Numbered from the stretch's first letter, positions 21,530 through 30,085 are shown. The stretch is 64,000 nt of DNA from Rugosimonospora africana (GCF_016862975.1 NZ_BONZ01000066.1:1-64000), one strand, 5' to 3'. Numbers and translations: made by a program. The notes: generated by a model not told the origin, from the sequence alone.

Positions 21530-22753
21530 ATGGGCTTCGACATCGAGAAGATTCGCAAGGACTTCCCGATCCTGGGTCGGGAGGTCAACGGGTACCCGGT
21601 GGCGTACCTGGACAGCGCGAACACTTCCCAGAAGCCGCGCCAGGTGCTCGAAGCGCTGGAGGAGCACTACACGTGGCACAACGCCAACGTGGCTCGCTCG
21701 GTGCACACCCTGGGCACCGAGTCGACGACCGCGTACGAGGGCGCTCGGGCCAAGCTCGCGACCTTCATCGGCGCCACGTCACCCGACGAGATCGTGTTCA
21801 CCAAGAACTCGACCGAGGCGATCAACCTGGTCGCCCACTCGTACGGGGCGAGGCTGCGTCCGGGCGACGAGATCGTGATCTCCGAGATGGAGCACCACTC
21901 CAACATCGTCCCGTGGCAGTTGCTGTGCGAGCGCACCGGTGCGACTCTGCGCTGGTTCGGCGTCACCGACGAGGGCCGGCTCGACCTGTCCACATTGGAC
22001 GATCTGGTCAACGAGCGCACGAAGCTGGTCAGCGTCGTGCACATGTCCAACACGCTGGGCACGATCAACCCGACCGAGGACATCGTCCGGCGGGCGCGTG
22101 AGGTCGGCGCGCTGGTCATGCTCGACTGCTCCCAGTCGGTACCGCACCTGCCGGTGGACGTGGCCGCGCTGGGCGTGGACTTCATCGCGTTCACCGGGCA
22201 CAAGATGCTCGGGCCGACCGGCATCGGCGTGCTGTGGGGTCGCGGCGAGATTCTGGCCGACATGCCGCCGTTCCTCGGTGGCGGTTCGATGATCGAGACC
22301 GTCACCATGGAGAAGACGACCTACATGGCGCCCCCGGCGCGGTTCGAGGCGGGTACCCCGCCGATCGCCGAAGCGGTCGGGCTGGGCGCTGCCGTGGACT
22401 ACCTGACCGCGATCGGCATGCCGGCCATCGCCGAGCACGAGCGCGAGATCACCGGGTACGCCCTGGACGCTCTGTCTACTGTGGACGGACTGCGCATCTT
22501 CGGGCCGACGGTACCGGTCGGGCGTGGTGGCACGATCTCCTTTGACCTGGCCGGTGTGCACCCGCACGACGTGGGTCAGGTGCTCGACTCCCTCGGTGTC
22601 GAGGTGCGGGTGGGCCACCACTGCGCCCGGCCGACCTGTGTGCGCTTCGGCGTACCGGCGATGACCCGGGCCTCGTTCTACCTCTACACCACGAGGCAAG
22701 AGATCGACGCCCTGGTGCAGGGCCTGAACCAGGTGCGGAAGGTGTTCGCGTGA
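21530..22753 (+). CDS. sufS: Cysteine desulfurase SufS
   Basis: PLP enzyme that takes sulfur from cysteine as a persulfide for cluster assembly. The protein is 407 aa. The PLP-binding lysine is Lys225 in FTGHKMLGP, and the persulfide cysteine is Cys365 in HHCARPTC. The ATG at 21530 has GGAACGGGAG upstream. The stop overlaps the sufU start. Confidence 0.96.
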   Translation: MGFDIEKIRKDFPILGREVNGYPVAYLDSANTSQKPRQVLEALEEHYTWHNANVARSVHTLGTESTTAYEGARAKLATFIGATSPDEIVFTKNSTEAINLVAHSYGARLRPGDEIVISEMEHHSNIVPWQLLCERTGATLRWFGVTDEGRLDLSTLDDLVNERTKLVSVVHMSNTLGTINPTEDIVRRAREVGALVMLDCSQSVPHLPVDVAALGVDFIAFTGHKMLGPTGIGVLWGRGEILADMPPFLGGGSMIETVTMEKTTYMAPPARFEAGTPPIAEAVGLGAAVDYLTAIGMPAIAEHEREITGYALDALSTVDGLRIFGPTVPVGRGGTISFDLAGVHPHDVGQVLDSLGVEVRVGHHCARPTCVRFGVPAMTRASFYLYTTRQEIDALVQGLNQVRKVFA

Positions 22754-23271
22754 TGACGGCTCCGGACCAGCTGTACCAGGAGATCATCCTGGACCACTAC
22801 AAGCACCCGCACGGGCGTGGCCTGCGCGAGCCGTACCAGGCCGAGGCGCACCACGTGAACCCGACCTGCGGCGACGAGGTGACCCTCCGGGTGCGGATGC
22901 ACGACGGTGTGGTGGAAGACGTGTCGTACGACGGCATGGGTTGCTCCATCAGCCAGGCGGCGGCCAGCGTGCTCTACGAGCTGGTCCACGGCCGCCCGCT
23001 GGACGACGCGATGGCGCGCCACGAGGCGTTCGTCACGCTGATGTCCGAGCGGGGTCAGGCGGAACCGGACGAAGAGCTGTTGGAGGACGCGATCGCGTTC
23101 GCGGGCGTCGCAAAGTACCCGGCCAGGGTCAAGTGCGCGCTGCTACCGTGGATGGCGTTCAAGGACGCGGCCGCACGCGCGGCCGCCAGCGGTGCCGACG
23201 AAGGAGGCGCCGTGGTCAAGCGGCCGGATTTTGACGGAACAACTGCCGCAACGGTAAGGGGCGAGGGATGA
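22750..23271 (+). CDS. sufU: SufU, zinc-dependent sulfur acceptor
   Basis: SufU accepts the persulfide from SufS. The protein is 173 aa, with the three conserved cysteines at about residues 40 (NPTCGDE), 65 (GMGCSISQA) and 129 (VKCALLPW). The GTG at 22750 or the ATG at 22753 could start it. After the usual end (WMAFKDA) there is an extra tail of about 35 residues with ASGADEG and VKRP, nearly identical to the pgk tail at the DNA level. Coupled to sufS and sufT by 4-base overlaps. Confidence 0.94.
   Translation: MMTAPDQLYQEIILDHYKHPHGRGLREPYQAEAHHVNPTCGDEVTLRVRMHDGVVEDVSYDGMGCSISQAAASVLYELVHGRPLDDAMARHEAFVTLMSERGQAEPDEELLEDAIAFAGVAKYPARVKCALLPWMAFKDAAARAAASGADEGGAVVKRPDFDGTTAATVRGEG
23181..23226 (+). 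repeat. 46-bp in-frame repeat, copy 2 (sufU C-terminal tail)
   Basis: This matches 2531-2576 in pgk at about 42 of 46 bases and in the same codon frame. It encodes most of the extra tail of SufU. Confidence 0.75.
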
Positions 23272-23594
23272 CCACGGCGCTGGCCGACATCGAAGAGGCT
23301 CTGAAGGACGTCGTCGACCCGGAGCTGGGCATCAACGTGGTTGACCTCGGTCTGGTCTACGGCATCCACGTCGACGAGGAAAACGTCGCGACCGTCGACA
23401 TGACGCTGACCTCAGCGGCCTGCCCGCTGACCGACGTCATCGAGGACCAGGCGCGGCAGGCGCTGTGCACGGGTCCGGGCGGTGGCCTGGTCAGCGACAT
23501 CCGGATCAACTGGGTGTGGCTTCCGCCGTGGGGTCCGGACAAGATCACTGACGACGGCCGCGAGCAGTTGCGCGCGCTCGGCTTCAACGTCTGA
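23268..23594 (+). CDS. sufT: SufT-type metal-sulfur cluster assembly factor (DUF59)
   Basis: A 108-aa MIP18-family protein that helps mature Fe-S proteins. It has the family motifs DPELGINVVDLGLVY and TLTSAACPLTDVI with the conserved cysteine. It overlaps the sufU stop by 4 bases and ends the suf operon. The ATG has AAGGGGCGAGGG upstream. Confidence 0.93.
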   Translation: MTTALADIEEALKDVVDPELGINVVDLGLVYGIHVDEENVATVDMTLTSAACPLTDVIEDQARQALCTGPGGGLVSDIRINWVWLPPWGPDKITDDGREQLRALGFNV

Positions 23595-23701
23595 CCCCGT
23601 TCGCCTGACCCGAACCGCGGCTCCGCCCGACCGACGGTAGACCCGCCCCATCGTGCGGAAATCGGTGGCGCCGGCCGGGCACCGCTTGGCAGGCTCACCG
23701 C

Positions 23702-24331
23702 GTGACGGACGCGCTGCTCTCCGGGCTGCTCGCCGGGTATGGCGTGGCCATCCCGGTGGGTGCCATCGGGGTACTCATCATGGGCCTCGCCGCCCGGACC
23801 TCGCTTGCCGTCGGTGCCGGTGCGGGCCTGGGAGTGGCGACCGCCGATGGGCTCTACGCCCTGGTGGCCGTTGCCGGGGGAGCCGCCGTCAGCGGACTGA
23901 TCCGACCGGTCGCCGCGCCGCTGCGCTGGACCGCTCTCGTCGTACTCGTCGGGCTGGCCGCGCGTACCGCCTGGGTCGCCTGGCGGGCCCACCGCGAGGC
24001 GGTCGGCGAGCGGCCGTCCCGGCTCGCGCTGTCGACTCCGGGCCGCGCCTACGCTGGCCTGCTCGGGCTCACCCTGCTCAACCCGGCCACCATGCTGTAC
24101 TTCAGCGCGCTGGTGCTGGGCACCCGGGCCGGTGCGGCCCGGTCGTTGGGCGACGGGGCGCTGTTCGTGGCTGCCGCGTTCGCCGCCTCGGCCAGCTGGC
24201 AACTGCTCGTGGCCGCCGGAGGCTCGGTGCTGGGCAGGGCGTTGTCCGGAAACCGCGGCCGGCTCGCCACGGCGCTGGTGTCCAGCGCGGTGATGGTGGC
24301 ACTGGCCGTGCGCCTCGCGGTCGCGTCCTGA
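23702..24331 (+). CDS. LysE/RhtB-family membrane exporter
   Basis: Probable amino-acid exporter: 209 aa with about six membrane segments and the N-terminal family pattern GVAIPVGAIGVLIMGLAAR. The middle NPATMLYFSAL segment fits the LysE family. The GTG at 23702 is preceded by CAGGCT ending 6 bases upstream and no ribosome-binding site, so it may be leaderless. The substrate cannot be predicted. Confidence 0.8.
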   Translation: MTDALLSGLLAGYGVAIPVGAIGVLIMGLAARTSLAVGAGAGLGVATADGLYALVAVAGGAAVSGLIRPVAAPLRWTALVVLVGLAARTAWVAWRAHREAVGERPSRLALSTPGRAYAGLLGLTLLNPATMLYFSALVLGTRAGAARSLGDGALFVAAAFAASASWQLLVAAGGSVLGRALSGNRGRLATALVSSAVMVALAVRLAVAS

Positions 24332-24392
24332 TCGGGTACCCGCCAAGGGACCGCCGTCGGCGAGTACTGCCATCCGGGAACCTGAACCGGGT

Positions 24393-24398
24393 TACCGT
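24393..24398 (+). promoter_or_regulatory. Candidate -10 of the HAD gene (leaderless)
   Basis: TACCGT ends 7 bases before the ATG at 24406. The upstream AAGG is too close to the ATG to act as a ribosome-binding site. Confidence 0.45.
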
Positions 24399-24405
24399 CG
24401 AAGGC

Positions 24406-25164
24406 ATGCCGACCACTCCCCGCGCACTGCTGCTCGACTTCGGTGGCGTCATTGTCGAGGACACCCGCCGCGCAAGCTGGGCACGGGAACTGGCCGAGAC
24501 GGTACACACGCTGCTCGCGGCGACCGACGCGCAGCCGCCGGCGGTAGCGGAGATCGAGACCGACCTGGCCGCCGGGCTGAACGCCTACGGGTACTGGGGT
24601 GACGGAGTGGCGCGCTCGTTCGCGCCGACCGAGCTGCGCCACGAGCAGCTGTGGGCGGACTTCGTCGCCGCCGACTGGGCTCCGGCCGCCCGCGAGGTCG
24701 TCCTGGCACACGCGACCACGCTGACCTACCGGCTCGGCGAGGTACGCCAGGACTGGCGGGTCCGGCCCGGCATGGTGGAGCTGCTGGCCGACGCGGCGGC
24801 ACGGGGGATCCTGCTGGCGGTGGTCAGCAACACCATCTACGGCAGCGTGCACCGCGACTTCCTGGAACGGACCGGCCTGGCCGACCGGTTCGCCGTGCAG
24901 GTCTACAGCGATGAGGCCGGCGTGCGCAAACCCAATCCGGAGCTGATCCTCCGGACCACCCGGGCGCTGTCGGTCAGCCCGCACGAGGTCTGGTTCGTCG
25001 GCGACACCCGGTCCCGGGACGTCCGCTGCGGACGGCGGGCCGGCGTGGGTACCACCGTGCTGATGCGCTCCGAACGGACCCTGATCGACCCAGCCACCCC
25101 GGTCGAGCCGGACCTCGAAGTGGCCGACCCGGTGTCGCTGCACGCCCTGCTCACCGCGTCCTGA
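24406..25164 (+). CDS. HAD-superfamily hydrolase
   Basis: A 252-aa haloacid-dehalogenase-type phosphatase or hydrolase. Motif I is LLLDFGGV with nucleophile Asp11, motif II is VVSNT, and motif III/IV is VRKPNPELI followed by VGDTRSRDV. The helical cap sits between motifs I and II (type I cap). The substrate is unknown. It probably has its own leaderless promoter. Confidence 0.85.
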   Translation: MPTTPRALLLDFGGVIVEDTRRASWARELAETVHTLLAATDAQPPAVAEIETDLAAGLNAYGYWGDGVARSFAPTELRHEQLWADFVAADWAPAAREVVLAHATTLTYRLGEVRQDWRVRPGMVELLADAAARGILLAVVSNTIYGSVHRDFLERTGLADRFAVQVYSDEAGVRKPNPELILRTTRALSVSPHEVWFVGDTRSRDVRCGRRAGVGTTVLMRSERTLIDPATPVEPDLEVADPVSLHALLTAS

Positions 25165-25178
25165 CCGGCGACACCCGG

Positions 25179-25184
25179 TACCCT
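25179..25184 (+). promoter_or_regulatory. Candidate -10 of the VLRF1 gene (leaderless)
   Basis: TACCCT ends 7 bases before the ATG at 25192, with no ribosome-binding site between. Confidence 0.45.
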
Positions 25185-25191
25185 GCCTCGA

Positions 25192-25836
25192 ATGGGCAAC
25201 AGGCCGGCGGCGGGTGGCGGGCGGTGGGTCGAGGTCGACCCCGACCGGATGCCCCGCTGGCTGTCCGGTTTCGCTGAGCGCCACGGCGCCTGGGCGGTCG
25301 TGGGCGCGGACCGGGTGCTGGAGTTGCGCGCCGAGGACGGAGCGAGCGCCGAATGCCATGCGCCGCCCGGCACCCCGCACTGGGACGGCGTGGACGAGTT
25401 CCTGGCCGCGGTACCGGCGGCGGGTCCGCTGGGGCTGCTGCTGGCCCGCCGGGGCGCGGTGGCGGTCGGCGTGGCCGAGGGCGGCGAGCTGGTGTCGTCC
25501 AAGGTGGACAGCCGGTATGTGCAGGGCCGCACCGCCGCCGGTGGCTGGTCCCAGCAGCGGTTCGCCCGGCGGCGGGAGAACCAGGCCCGCGCCGCGGCCG
25601 GAGACGCGGCCGATCTCGTCGCGCGGCTGTTGCTTCCCCGGGTGGCGGAGCTGGCCGCGGTGGTGGCCGGGGGAGACCGGCGGGCGGTGGACGCGGTACT
25701 GGCCGACCCCCGGCTGGCGCCGGTGGCGGCGCTGCGCGCCGAGCGGTTCCTTGAGGTACCGGAGCCGAAGCTGGCCGTGCTGCAGGCAGCGGTACGCCAG
25801 GCCCGCTCCGTGCGCATCAGGCTGGTCGATCCCTGA
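25192..25836 (+). CDS. Actinobacterial Vms1-like release factor (acVLRF1 type)
   Basis: A 214-aa protein of the Vms1/eRF1-like fold, predicted peptidyl-tRNA hydrolase acting on stalled large ribosomal subunits. The hallmark is the active-site loop GGWSQQRFARRRENQ at about residues 117-131, where VLRF proteins carry the glutamine that replaces the GGQ of eRF1. The N-terminal third is a variable domain and the C-terminal half is a compact alpha/beta fold. It follows the HAD gene by 27 bases but has its own -10. Confidence 0.82.
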   Translation: MGNRPAAGGGRWVEVDPDRMPRWLSGFAERHGAWAVVGADRVLELRAEDGASAECHAPPGTPHWDGVDEFLAAVPAAGPLGLLLARRGAVAVGVAEGGELVSSKVDSRYVQGRTAAGGWSQQRFARRRENQARAAAGDAADLVARLLLPRVAELAAVVAGGDRRAVDAVLADPRLAPVAALRAERFLEVPEPKLAVLQAAVRQARSVRIRLVDP

Positions 25837-25860
25837 GCCGTCCGGGCTGGCGCCGGACGG

Positions 25861-26835
25861 TCAGTACCGGGCGCCGACCGGGGCCGGAATCGAGTCGAGG
25901 TCGGCGAGGTCCGCCGCGGACAGCCGGAGGTCCGCGGCACCCGCGTTGTCGGCGAGGTACCTCGGGGTCTTGGTGCCGGGGATCGGCACGATGTACGAGC
26001 CCTGGGCGATCAGCCAGGCGAGGGCGACCTGTGCGGGGGTGGCGCCGATCCGCTCGGCGACCTCGCGCACCTTGGCCGCGATGTCGAGGTTGGCCCGCAG
26101 GTTGTCCTGCTGGAAGCGCGGCAGGCGCCTCCGCTGGTCGTTCTCCGGCAGCTCGTCGAAGGAGGCGAACCGGCCGACGAGGAACCCACGGCCCAGCGGC
26201 GAGTACGGCAGGAAACCGATGCCGTTCCGCTCGCAGTACGGCAGGACTTCGGCCTGGACGTCGCGGCTCCACAGGGAGAACTCGGACTGTACGGCGGTGA
26301 CCGGGTGCACGGCCTGGGCACGCTGGATCTGCTCGACGGTGACCTCGGACAGGCCCAGGTAACGGACCTTGCCCGCCGCGACGGCCTCAGCCATGGCGCC
26401 CCAGGTCTCCTCGATCGGAACCTCGGCGTCGACGCGGTGGAGCTGGTACAGCTCGACGTGGTCGGTGCCCAGGCGGCGCAGGCTGCCGTCGATGGACGCA
26501 CGGACATGCTCGGGCCGGCCATTGCTCTTGACCAGCGGGGAACCGCCGGGGCCGCCGATGGGATCGATGATCTCCCGGCCGACCTTGGTGGCGATCACCG
26601 CACGGTCGCGCTGGCCGGCCAGGGCCCGGCCGAGGAGTTCCTCGTTCGTGTAGGGACCGTAGACGTCGGCGGTGTCGATCAAGGTCATGCCCAGGTCGAG
26701 AGCCTGGTGGATGACCGAGATCGAGGTGGCCTCGTCGCGCGGGGCGCCCATGTCGTAGGCGAAGCTCATTCCCATGGCGCCCAGGCCGATGACGCCTACC
26801 TCGGGGCCGTGGGCGCCCAGGGTGGTGTTGCGCAT
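25861..26835 (-). CDS. Aldo/keto reductase
   Basis: A 324-aa NADPH-dependent oxidoreductase of the AKR superfamily. The catalytic tetrad is visible: Asp and Tyr in DTADVYG, Lys in IATKVG and His in YQLHRVD. The C-terminal PIPGTKTPRYL segment binds the cofactor. The ATG at 26835 gives MRNTTLGAHG, the normal AKR start; upstream in-frame residues to 27009 are not conserved. It is divergent from a MmyB-type regulator, its likely controller. The substrate is unknown. Confidence 0.92.
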   Translation of the reverse strand: MRNTTLGAHGPEVGVIGLGAMGMSFAYDMGAPRDEATSISVIHQALDLGMTLIDTADVYGPYTNEELLGRALAGQRDRAVIATKVGREIIDPIGGPGGSPLVKSNGRPEHVRASIDGSLRRLGTDHVELYQLHRVDAEVPIEETWGAMAEAVAAGKVRYLGLSEVTVEQIQRAQAVHPVTAVQSEFSLWSRDVQAEVLPYCERNGIGFLPYSPLGRGFLVGRFASFDELPENDQRRRLPRFQQDNLRANLDIAAKVREVAERIGATPAQVALAWLIAQGSYIVPIPGTKTPRYLADNAGAADLRLSAADLADLDSIPAPVGARY

Positions 26836-26884
26836 GCTGTTTCTGCCTTCGTGTCGGGATCGGAGGGCTGCCGGGTCACAGCCC

Positions 26885-26898
26885 GTGGACATGTCCAC
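26885..26898. promoter_or_regulatory. 14-bp perfect palindrome between AKR and regulator
   Basis: GTGGACATGTCCAC is fully symmetric and lies 50 bases upstream of the AKR start in the divergent region. It is a good candidate operator for the neighbouring MmyB-type regulator. Confidence 0.5.
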
Positions 26899-27017
26899 CG
26901 TCGCGCGTCCGGACGCCGGGCGGCAGGCCGCACGGTGCCGGGGAGCGGTGTTCCAGGGAGCAACGCGGCCCCCCACGGCCGCCGCACCCCGGTCGCTGCG
27001 CTGGCACACTTGAACAG

Positions 27018-27908
27018 ATGAGCTCTGACCAGCACGGCAACGACCTGGCGCGGTTCCTGCGCGCCCGGCGCACTCAGCTCACGCCCGAGCAGGTCGGCCT
27101 CCCCACCGGCCCGGGGCTCCGCCGGACCCCGGGTCTGCGCCGGGAGGAACTCGCCACCCTCGGCGGCGTCAGCATCGATTACTACACCCGCTTGGAACGC
27201 GGCAAGGAGACCCGTCCCAGCCCCGCGGTCGTCGATTCCCTCGCCCGCGCGCTGCGCCTGGAGGAGGACGAACACGAGCACCTGCGCCGGTTGGTCGCCC
27301 GGGCCGCCCAGAACGCCCCCGAGCCACCCACCGCGCCCAGCCGCACGGTGCGGCCCGGCGTCAGGCTTCTGCTGGAGAACCTGCGGCCGAGCCCCGCGTA
27401 CGTCCTGAGCCGTACCCTCGACGTACTCGCCGCAAACCCCGGCGGCCTGCACCTGTACGCGGGCATCGACAGCTGGCCTGTCAGGCAGCGCAACCTCGCC
27501 CGCTACTACTTCCTCCACCCCGGCGCCCGCGACCTGTTCACCAACTGGGACAACCAGATCCGCGGGTGCGTCGCGCGCCTACGGGCACTGGCCGGCACCG
27601 CCCCCGACGCCCCCGACCTCGCTCAACTCGTCGGCGAACTCCTGCTGAAGAGCCCCGACTTCGCCCGCCTGTGGGAGCGGTACGACGTCCGCGCGCACCG
27701 GCCCGGTACCAAGCATTTCCACCACCCGAGGGTCGGTGACCTCACCCTCGGGTACCAGTCCATGCAGCTCGACGGCACCCCCGGTCAGCGCCTCGTCGTC
27801 TACCACGCCGACGAGGCAGGTCCCGACCACGACGCGATGGTGCTTCTCGACATGCTCGGTGCCCAGCACCCGTCCGCCGCCGAGGACCGCACCGGCAGCG
27901 CTCGCTGA
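27018..27908 (+). CDS. XRE-family regulator with MmyB-like ligand domain
   Basis: A 296-aa transcription factor. An N-terminal helix-turn-helix covers about residues 8-65 (LRREELATLGGVSIDYYTRLERG). It is followed by a PAS-like MmyB domain with the family pattern RPSPAYVLSRTLDVLAANP and a later NWDNQ segment. Members often control an adjacent divergent oxidoreductase, here the aldo/keto reductase. CACACT (27005-27010) ends 7 bases before the ATG, so the mRNA is probably leaderless. Confidence 0.9.
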   Translation: MSSDQHGNDLARFLRARRTQLTPEQVGLPTGPGLRRTPGLRREELATLGGVSIDYYTRLERGKETRPSPAVVDSLARALRLEEDEHEHLRRLVARAAQNAPEPPTAPSRTVRPGVRLLLENLRPSPAYVLSRTLDVLAANPGGLHLYAGIDSWPVRQRNLARYYFLHPGARDLFTNWDNQIRGCVARLRALAGTAPDAPDLAQLVGELLLKSPDFARLWERYDVRAHRPGTKHFHHPRVGDLTLGYQSMQLDGTPGQRLVVYHADEAGPDHDAMVLLDMLGAQHPSAAEDRTGSAR

Positions 27909-27915
27909 TCGGTTG

Positions 27916-28815
27916 TCAGAGCGCGCTTCCGAAGGTGTCGCAGGACTTCGGGTCGCCGGAGCCGTACCCGGCGCCGAACCAGTGCTCACGCTCGGCCGAG
28001 GAGCCGTGGGTGAACCGCGACTCGTCCACGCCGCCACCCATCTTCCGCTGGATCGCGTCGTCGCCCACCGCTCCGGCCGCGTTCACCGCGTCCTGGATGT
28101 CCTGCTGCGTCACCTGTTCGAAGATGGGCTGACCGGACGCGTCCCGGGTCTGGGTGGCGTGGGCCGCCCACACCCCGGCGTAGCAGTCCGCCTGGAGTTC
28201 GAGCATCACCGAGTACCCGTTGGCCTTGCCCGGATCGCGTTGCATGAGGTTGTCCACCCGGGGCAGCGTGCCGACCAGATCCTGTACGTGGTGGCCGTAC
28301 TCGTGCGCCAGCACGTACGGCTGGGCGAACTGGCCCTTCGCGCCGAACTGGTTGGTCAGTTCCTGGTAGAAGGACAGGTCGATGTAGACGAGCTTGTCCC
28401 GTGGGCAGTAGAACGGACCGACGCCGGTGTCCGCCGAGCCGCAGCCGGTCTGCGTCTGCTGCTGGAAGAACACCGTCTTGACCGGCTGGTAGCCCTTGCC
28501 GAAGGACGCGGGCAGCTCGGTCTTCCAGAAGTTCTGGATCGAGTTGATGTAGAGCGTGTTGCGGCAGTCGACGTTGTTCAGCCGGTCCGGGTTGCTGGAC
28601 GCGCACTCCTGCGCGAGGTCGCCGTTGTCGCCGTCGCCGCCGACGAACCGGCTGACGCCGTACCCGCCGCCGGCGAGCGCCAGGACGACGGTGACGATGA
28701 GGCCGACGATGCCGCCCCGGCCGCCGCCGATCGGAATCATGCCGCCCAGGCCACCGGAGCCCCGACGGTCCTCGACCTGACCGGTGTCGATCTGCGCGCC
28801 CTCGTTCAGCTCCAT
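27916..28815 (-). CDS. Membrane-anchored neutral zinc metallopeptidase (YpfJ family)
   Basis: A 299-aa protein with one membrane helix near residues 30-55 after a Gly-rich N-terminus, so the catalytic domain faces outward. The zinc motif HEYGHH and the downstream ELQADCYAGVW segment are intact. The ATG at 28815 gives MELNEGAQIDTGQVEDRR, the usual family opening. An ATG at 28842 is possible. It converges on the MmyB gene with 7 bases between them. Confidence 0.9.
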   Translation of the reverse strand: MELNEGAQIDTGQVEDRRGSGGLGGMIPIGGGRGGIVGLIVTVVLALAGGGYGVSRFVGGDGDNGDLAQECASSNPDRLNNVDCRNTLYINSIQNFWKTELPASFGKGYQPVKTVFFQQQTQTGCGSADTGVGPFYCPRDKLVYIDLSFYQELTNQFGAKGQFAQPYVLAHEYGHHVQDLVGTLPRVDNLMQRDPGKANGYSVMLELQADCYAGVWAAHATQTRDASGQPIFEQVTQQDIQDAVNAAGAVGDDAIQRKMGGGVDESRFTHGSSAEREHWFGAGYGSGDPKSCDTFGSAL

Positions 28816-28876
28816 GGCGGCGCAAGTACCCGTTGATCTCATCGGGTAATCCGGGACGATCGATGCCCGGGCCGGC

Positions 28877-29431
28877 CTACTCTTTTGCCGGCTGCCTCCG
28901 TGCTGCCTTCTCTGCCGGCTGCTTGCCCGCCGCAATCTCTGCCGGCTGCTTGCCCGCTTCGCCGGACGGAGTCCGGACCGGAACCTCGTCGAGGTGCCCG
29001 ATCACGGACTCGGCGATGTCACCGAGGACACGGATCTGCTCATCGGTGAGCCGGTCGATGAAGTGCCGCCGGACGGATTCGACGTGTGCCGGAGCGGCGG
29101 TGCGGATCGCCCGCCAGCCATCGTCGGTGAGCAGGATGACCGCGCCGCGCCCGTCGGACGGGCACTCCTCCCGGGTGACCAGTCCGCGTTGCTGCATCCG
29201 GGTCAGGTGGTGCGACAACCGGCTCTTGGACCAGCGCATGTGCGCGGACAGCTCGCTGAGACGCAGTTGGTGGCCTTCGGTCTCGGACAGGTTGGACAGC
29301 ACGTCGTAGTCGGCGTCGGACAGCCCAGAGCCCTCCGCGAGATCGCGCGACACCTGCAGATCCAGCAACAGCCGCATCCGCCGGTACCCGAGCCAGGCGC
29401 GCATCTGCGCGTCGTCCAGCCACCTCGTCAC
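28877..29431 (-). CDS. MarR-family regulator with repeat tail
   Basis: A 184-aa winged-helix regulator. The DNA-binding part (ELSAHMRWSKSRLSHHLTRM) and wing (TREECPSDGRGAVILLT) are clear. The last 30 residues are a low-complexity tail made of a 9-residue unit AGKQPAEIA repeated with changes, encoded by a 27-bp DNA repeat. The GTG at 29431 is preceded by TAGGCT ending 6 bases upstream (leaderless). It is divergent from a YczE-type membrane gene, and palindromes in between are its likely operators. Confidence 0.9.
   Translation of the reverse strand: MTRWLDDAQMRAWLGYRRMRLLLDLQVSRDLAEGSGLSDADYDVLSNLSETEGHQLRLSELSAHMRWSKSRLSHHLTRMQQRGLVTREECPSDGRGAVILLTDDGWRAIRTAAPAHVESVRRHFIDRLTDEQIRVLGDIAESVIGHLDEVPVRTPSGEAGKQPAEIAAGKQPAEKAARRQPAKE
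28881..28964 (-). repeat. 27-bp repeat encoding the MarR C-terminal tail
   Basis: Units at 28911-28937 and 28938-28964 share TCTGCCGGCTGCTTGCCCGC. A degenerate unit covers 28881-28910. The unit length is a multiple of three, so copy changes keep the reading frame. Confidence 0.75.
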
Positions 29432-29437
29432 GCCGCC

Positions 29438-29498
29438 AGCCTAGCACCCTGGTTGACATGTCAACCAGCACTGCGCTACCTTGTTGATATGTCAACAA
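29438..29498. promoter_or_regulatory. Divergent MarR/YczE promoters with two operator palindromes
   Basis: CTGGTTGACATGTCAACCAG (29449-29468) is a perfect 20-bp palindrome. A second, TTGTTGATATGTCAACAA (29481-29498), is symmetric except at its centre. For YczE, TTGACA (29453-29458), 18 bases, TACCTT (29477-29482) and 6 bases lead to the ATG. Operator 1 covers its -35, and operator 2 overlaps the last two bases of its -10 and covers the start codon. For marR, the - strand -10 TAGGCT is at 29443-29438. Both genes should be repressed by MarR binding. Confidence 0.8.
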
Positions 29499-30085
29499 GT
29501 CGCTTGGTCAACCTCTATCTCGGCCTGGTGCTGTTCGGCGTGAGCGTGGCGTTGATGGTCCGGGCCCGGCTTGGTCTCGATCCGTGGGACGTGCTGCACC
29601 AGGGCCTGTCCGAGCGGACCGGCATCGGGCTGGGCTGGATCGTCATCGGGGTCGGCGCGCTGGTGCTGCTGATGTGGTGGCCGCTGCACCAGCGCCCGGG
29701 TCTGGGCACGGTCAGCAACGTCATCGTGGTGGGACTGACCGCCCAGGGCGCTCTGGCGGTCCTGCCGCACCCGGGCCCGCTCGCCGTACGCTTCGCCTTC
29801 CTGCTGGTCGGCATCGTCGCCAACAGCGTGGCCACCGGCATGTATATCGGCGCCGGACTCGGGCCCGGCCCGCGGGACGGGCTGATGACCGGGCTCGCCG
29901 CCCGGGGCCACTCGATCCGCCTGATGCGCACCGCCATCGAGATCTCCGTCCTGGCCGCCGGGTGGCTGCTGGGCGGCACCGTCGGTGTGGGCACCGTGCT
30001 GTACGCGCTGTCCATCGGGCCGCTCGCCCAGTTCTTCATTCATCGCATGAACATCGCCGATCGGAAGGTGGCACTTCATGGCTGA
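29489..30085 (+). CDS. YczE/YitT-type integral membrane protein
   Basis: A 198-aa protein with five to six membrane segments and the motif RARLGLDPWDVLHQGL typical of the YczE family. The ATG at 29489 is chosen from the leaderless promoter. An open frame further upstream is promoter DNA. It overlaps the following LLM oxidoreductase gene by 8 bases, so they are cotranscribed. Function is unknown; a transporter role is often suggested for the family. Confidence 0.85.
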   Translation: MSTSRLVNLYLGLVLFGVSVALMVRARLGLDPWDVLHQGLSERTGIGLGWIVIGVGALVLLMWWPLHQRPGLGTVSNVIVVGLTAQGALAVLPHPGPLAVRFAFLLVGIVANSVATGMYIGAGLGPGPRDGLMTGLAARGHSIRLMRTAIEISVLAAGWLLGGTVGVGTVLYALSIGPLAQFFIHRMNIADRKVALHG

